14,639 bases of DNA from contig JBNJEM010000123.1 in NCBI GenBank assembly GCA_051745935.1, positions 1-14,639 of the forward strand. Direction: 5' to 3'. Position 1 is the first letter of the stretch; each line of letters opens with the position of its first letter. Made by a program: the position numbers and the translations under genes. The notes below the pieces were generated by a model. The model made no database searches. It saw only the letters and a list, made by a program, of their open reading frames with translations, and was not told where the DNA came from. Shown here piece after piece: positions 13,636-14,639 of the stretch. The stretch is from JBNJEM01 sp051745935 (GTDB lineage: Bacteria > Planctomycetota > Planctomycetia > Pirellulales > Pirellulaceae).

Positions 13636-14622
13636 ATGGATATTTCCGTGATTGTTCCGATCCACAACGAGCGGGAGAACATTCCCGTTTTGTACGAGCA
13701 GCTTAAACAGGCACTGACACCTCTGGGGCGCCCGTATGAAATGCTGCTGGTTGACGACGGTTCAACGGATGGCAGTTACGAGGGACTCGTCCAATTAGCG
13801 GCCCGTGATAACCGCGTGAAACTGATTCAGTTTCGGCGCAATTACGGGCAGACGGCGGCCATGCAGGCGGGTATTCAGTGGGCTAGTGGTGAAATCATCG
13901 TCACCATGGACGGCGACCTGCAGAACGATCCGGACGACATCCCGATGATGTTGGATCGAATGGATGAAGGATACGACCTCGTGCAGGGGTGGCGCAGGAA
14001 CCGTCAAGACAAATGGTTCAGCCGTCGCTTGCCCTCGCGAATTGCCAACTCACTGATTTCCCGGATAACAGGCTATCCGGTTCACGATCTCGGTTGTACG
14101 CTGAAAGCGATCCGGCGAGAGGTGGCCCGTGATTTGGACCTGTACGGGGAGATGCACCGATTCATTCCCATGCTGGCTCACGCTCGGGGCGCCCGTTGCG
14201 TGGAGGTGGAGACGCATCACCGGGCTCGCGAGCATGGCGTGAGCAAATACGGTATTTCGCGGACCGGTCGGGTGATCCTGGATTTAATCACGGTCAAGTA
14301 CATCTTGTCCTATTTCGCCAGCCCCATGAAATTGTTCGGCCATATCGGCATGGGCTTTTCTTGCTTGACCACACTGGCGTTTGGCGGCACGGTTGGAATG
14401 AAGATATGGGGACATGTGGATATGACGGGAAATCCGCTTCTGTTGCTTACGGTTTTCTGTATGATGGCTGCCATTCAATTCTTTGGTTTGGGGCTGTTGG
14501 GTGAAGTCAGCGCGCGGATTTACTACGGCAGTCAGAACAAACAGCAGTATTCGATCCGCGAGCTGACGAATTTCGAGGGAAGCGGCACGGATCGAGGGGC
14601 TCCGCCGCGAATAGCAGCCTGA
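13636..14622 (+). CDS. GT2 polyprenyl-phosphate glycosyltransferase (DPM/GtrB-like)
   Basis: This is a family 2 glycosyltransferase that probably moves a sugar from a nucleotide donor to a polyprenyl phosphate at the inner face of the membrane, as GtrB and dolichol-phosphate mannose synthase do. In 328 residues the GT-A domain (1-225) has I-V-P-I-H-N-E (6-12), D-D-G-S-T-D (40-45), the metal-binding D-G-D at 92-94 followed by L-Q-N-D-P, the Q-G-W-R-x-x-R-x-D segment (117-125) and the H-R-F motif (174-176). Two membrane spans follow (about 232-256 and 266-290), then R-I-Y-Y-G-S-Q-N-K-Q-Q-Y near the C-terminus, typical of the GtrB/DPM-type subgroup with two C-terminal spans. The start is ATG 13636, where family similarity begins; an in-frame GTG at 13627 would add three residues, and the ribosome site is weak (ACCGAG). 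The gene is divergent from the large exported protein and complete in the window. Downstream context is missing, so the pathway (glycan, O-antigen or protein glycosylation) is open. Confidence 0.9.
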   Translation: MDISVIVPIHNERENIPVLYEQLKQALTPLGRPYEMLLVDDGSTDGSYEGLVQLAARDNRVKLIQFRRNYGQTAAMQAGIQWASGEIIVTMDGDLQNDPDDIPMMLDRMDEGYDLVQGWRRNRQDKWFSRRLPSRIANSLISRITGYPVHDLGCTLKAIRREVARDLDLYGEMHRFIPMLAHARGARCVEVETHHRAREHGVSKYGISRTGRVILDLITVKYILSYFASPMKLFGHIGMGFSCLTTLAFGGTVGMKIWGHVDMTGNPLLLLTVFCMMAAIQFFGLGLLGEVSARIYYGSQNKQQYSIRELTNFEGSGTDRGAPPRIAA

Positions 14623-14639
14623 TCAGTTGTGCCGCTGGT

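Overview
The window looks like a piece of a GC-rich bacterial chromosome, most likely from a planctomycete of the Pirellulales type. This is inferred from gene content and not from any marker gene. The pointers are an FHA-GAF-class III cyclase, an HEWGH site-2 protease with a charged C-terminal tail, a YCF48-propeller/CBM9-like secreted protein, a PTPMT1-like phosphatase, low-complexity secreted proteins and wide intergenic spaces. No rRNA, tRNA, CRISPR array, transposase or phage gene was seen.

Layout: (1) 9-1229 (-), a lipoprotein with a TlpA-type thioredoxin domain. (2) 1230-2035, a long intergenic space with repeat copy 1 and a 15-bp tandem array. (3) 2036-3184 and 3219-4997 (+), a probable two-gene operon of an M50 membrane protease and an FHA/GAF/nucleotide cyclase. 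(4) 5122-6066 (-), a histone-deacetylase-family amidohydrolase. (5) 6067-7091, a gene-poor kilobase with repeat copy 2. (6) 7092-8876 (+), a secreted HEAT-like protein with Gly/Tyr and Pro-Gly-Ala-Asn repeats. (7) 8901-9006, repeat copy 3, directly in front of 9034-9612 (+), a PTPMT1-like phosphatase. (8) 9819-13157 (-), a 1112-residue exported multidomain protein. (9) 13158-13635, a divergent intergenic space with repeat copy 4. (10) 13636-14622 (+), a DPM/GtrB-like glycosyltransferase with two C-terminal membrane spans.

The genes do not form one pathway. Several concern the cell envelope: the thioredoxin lipoprotein, the intramembrane protease, the possible phosphatidylglycerophosphate phosphatase, the polyprenyl-phosphate glycosyltransferase and the two secreted proteins. 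The protease and cyclase are adjacent on one strand and may be co-transcribed as a signalling pair.

The main signal not explained by ordinary genes is a dispersed repeat of about 105 bp. It occurs four times, always in the same orientation, and every copy lies in an intergenic region that holds at least one gene 5' end. The two convergent gaps have none. A fifth, decayed copy appears to have been absorbed into the N-terminal coding sequence of the 1112-residue protein, just across its start codon from copy 4. Other points worth checking are the replaced base-recognition residues in the cyclase, and a stretch in the large protein that reads like a PIG-L deacetylase stripped of its catalytic motifs.
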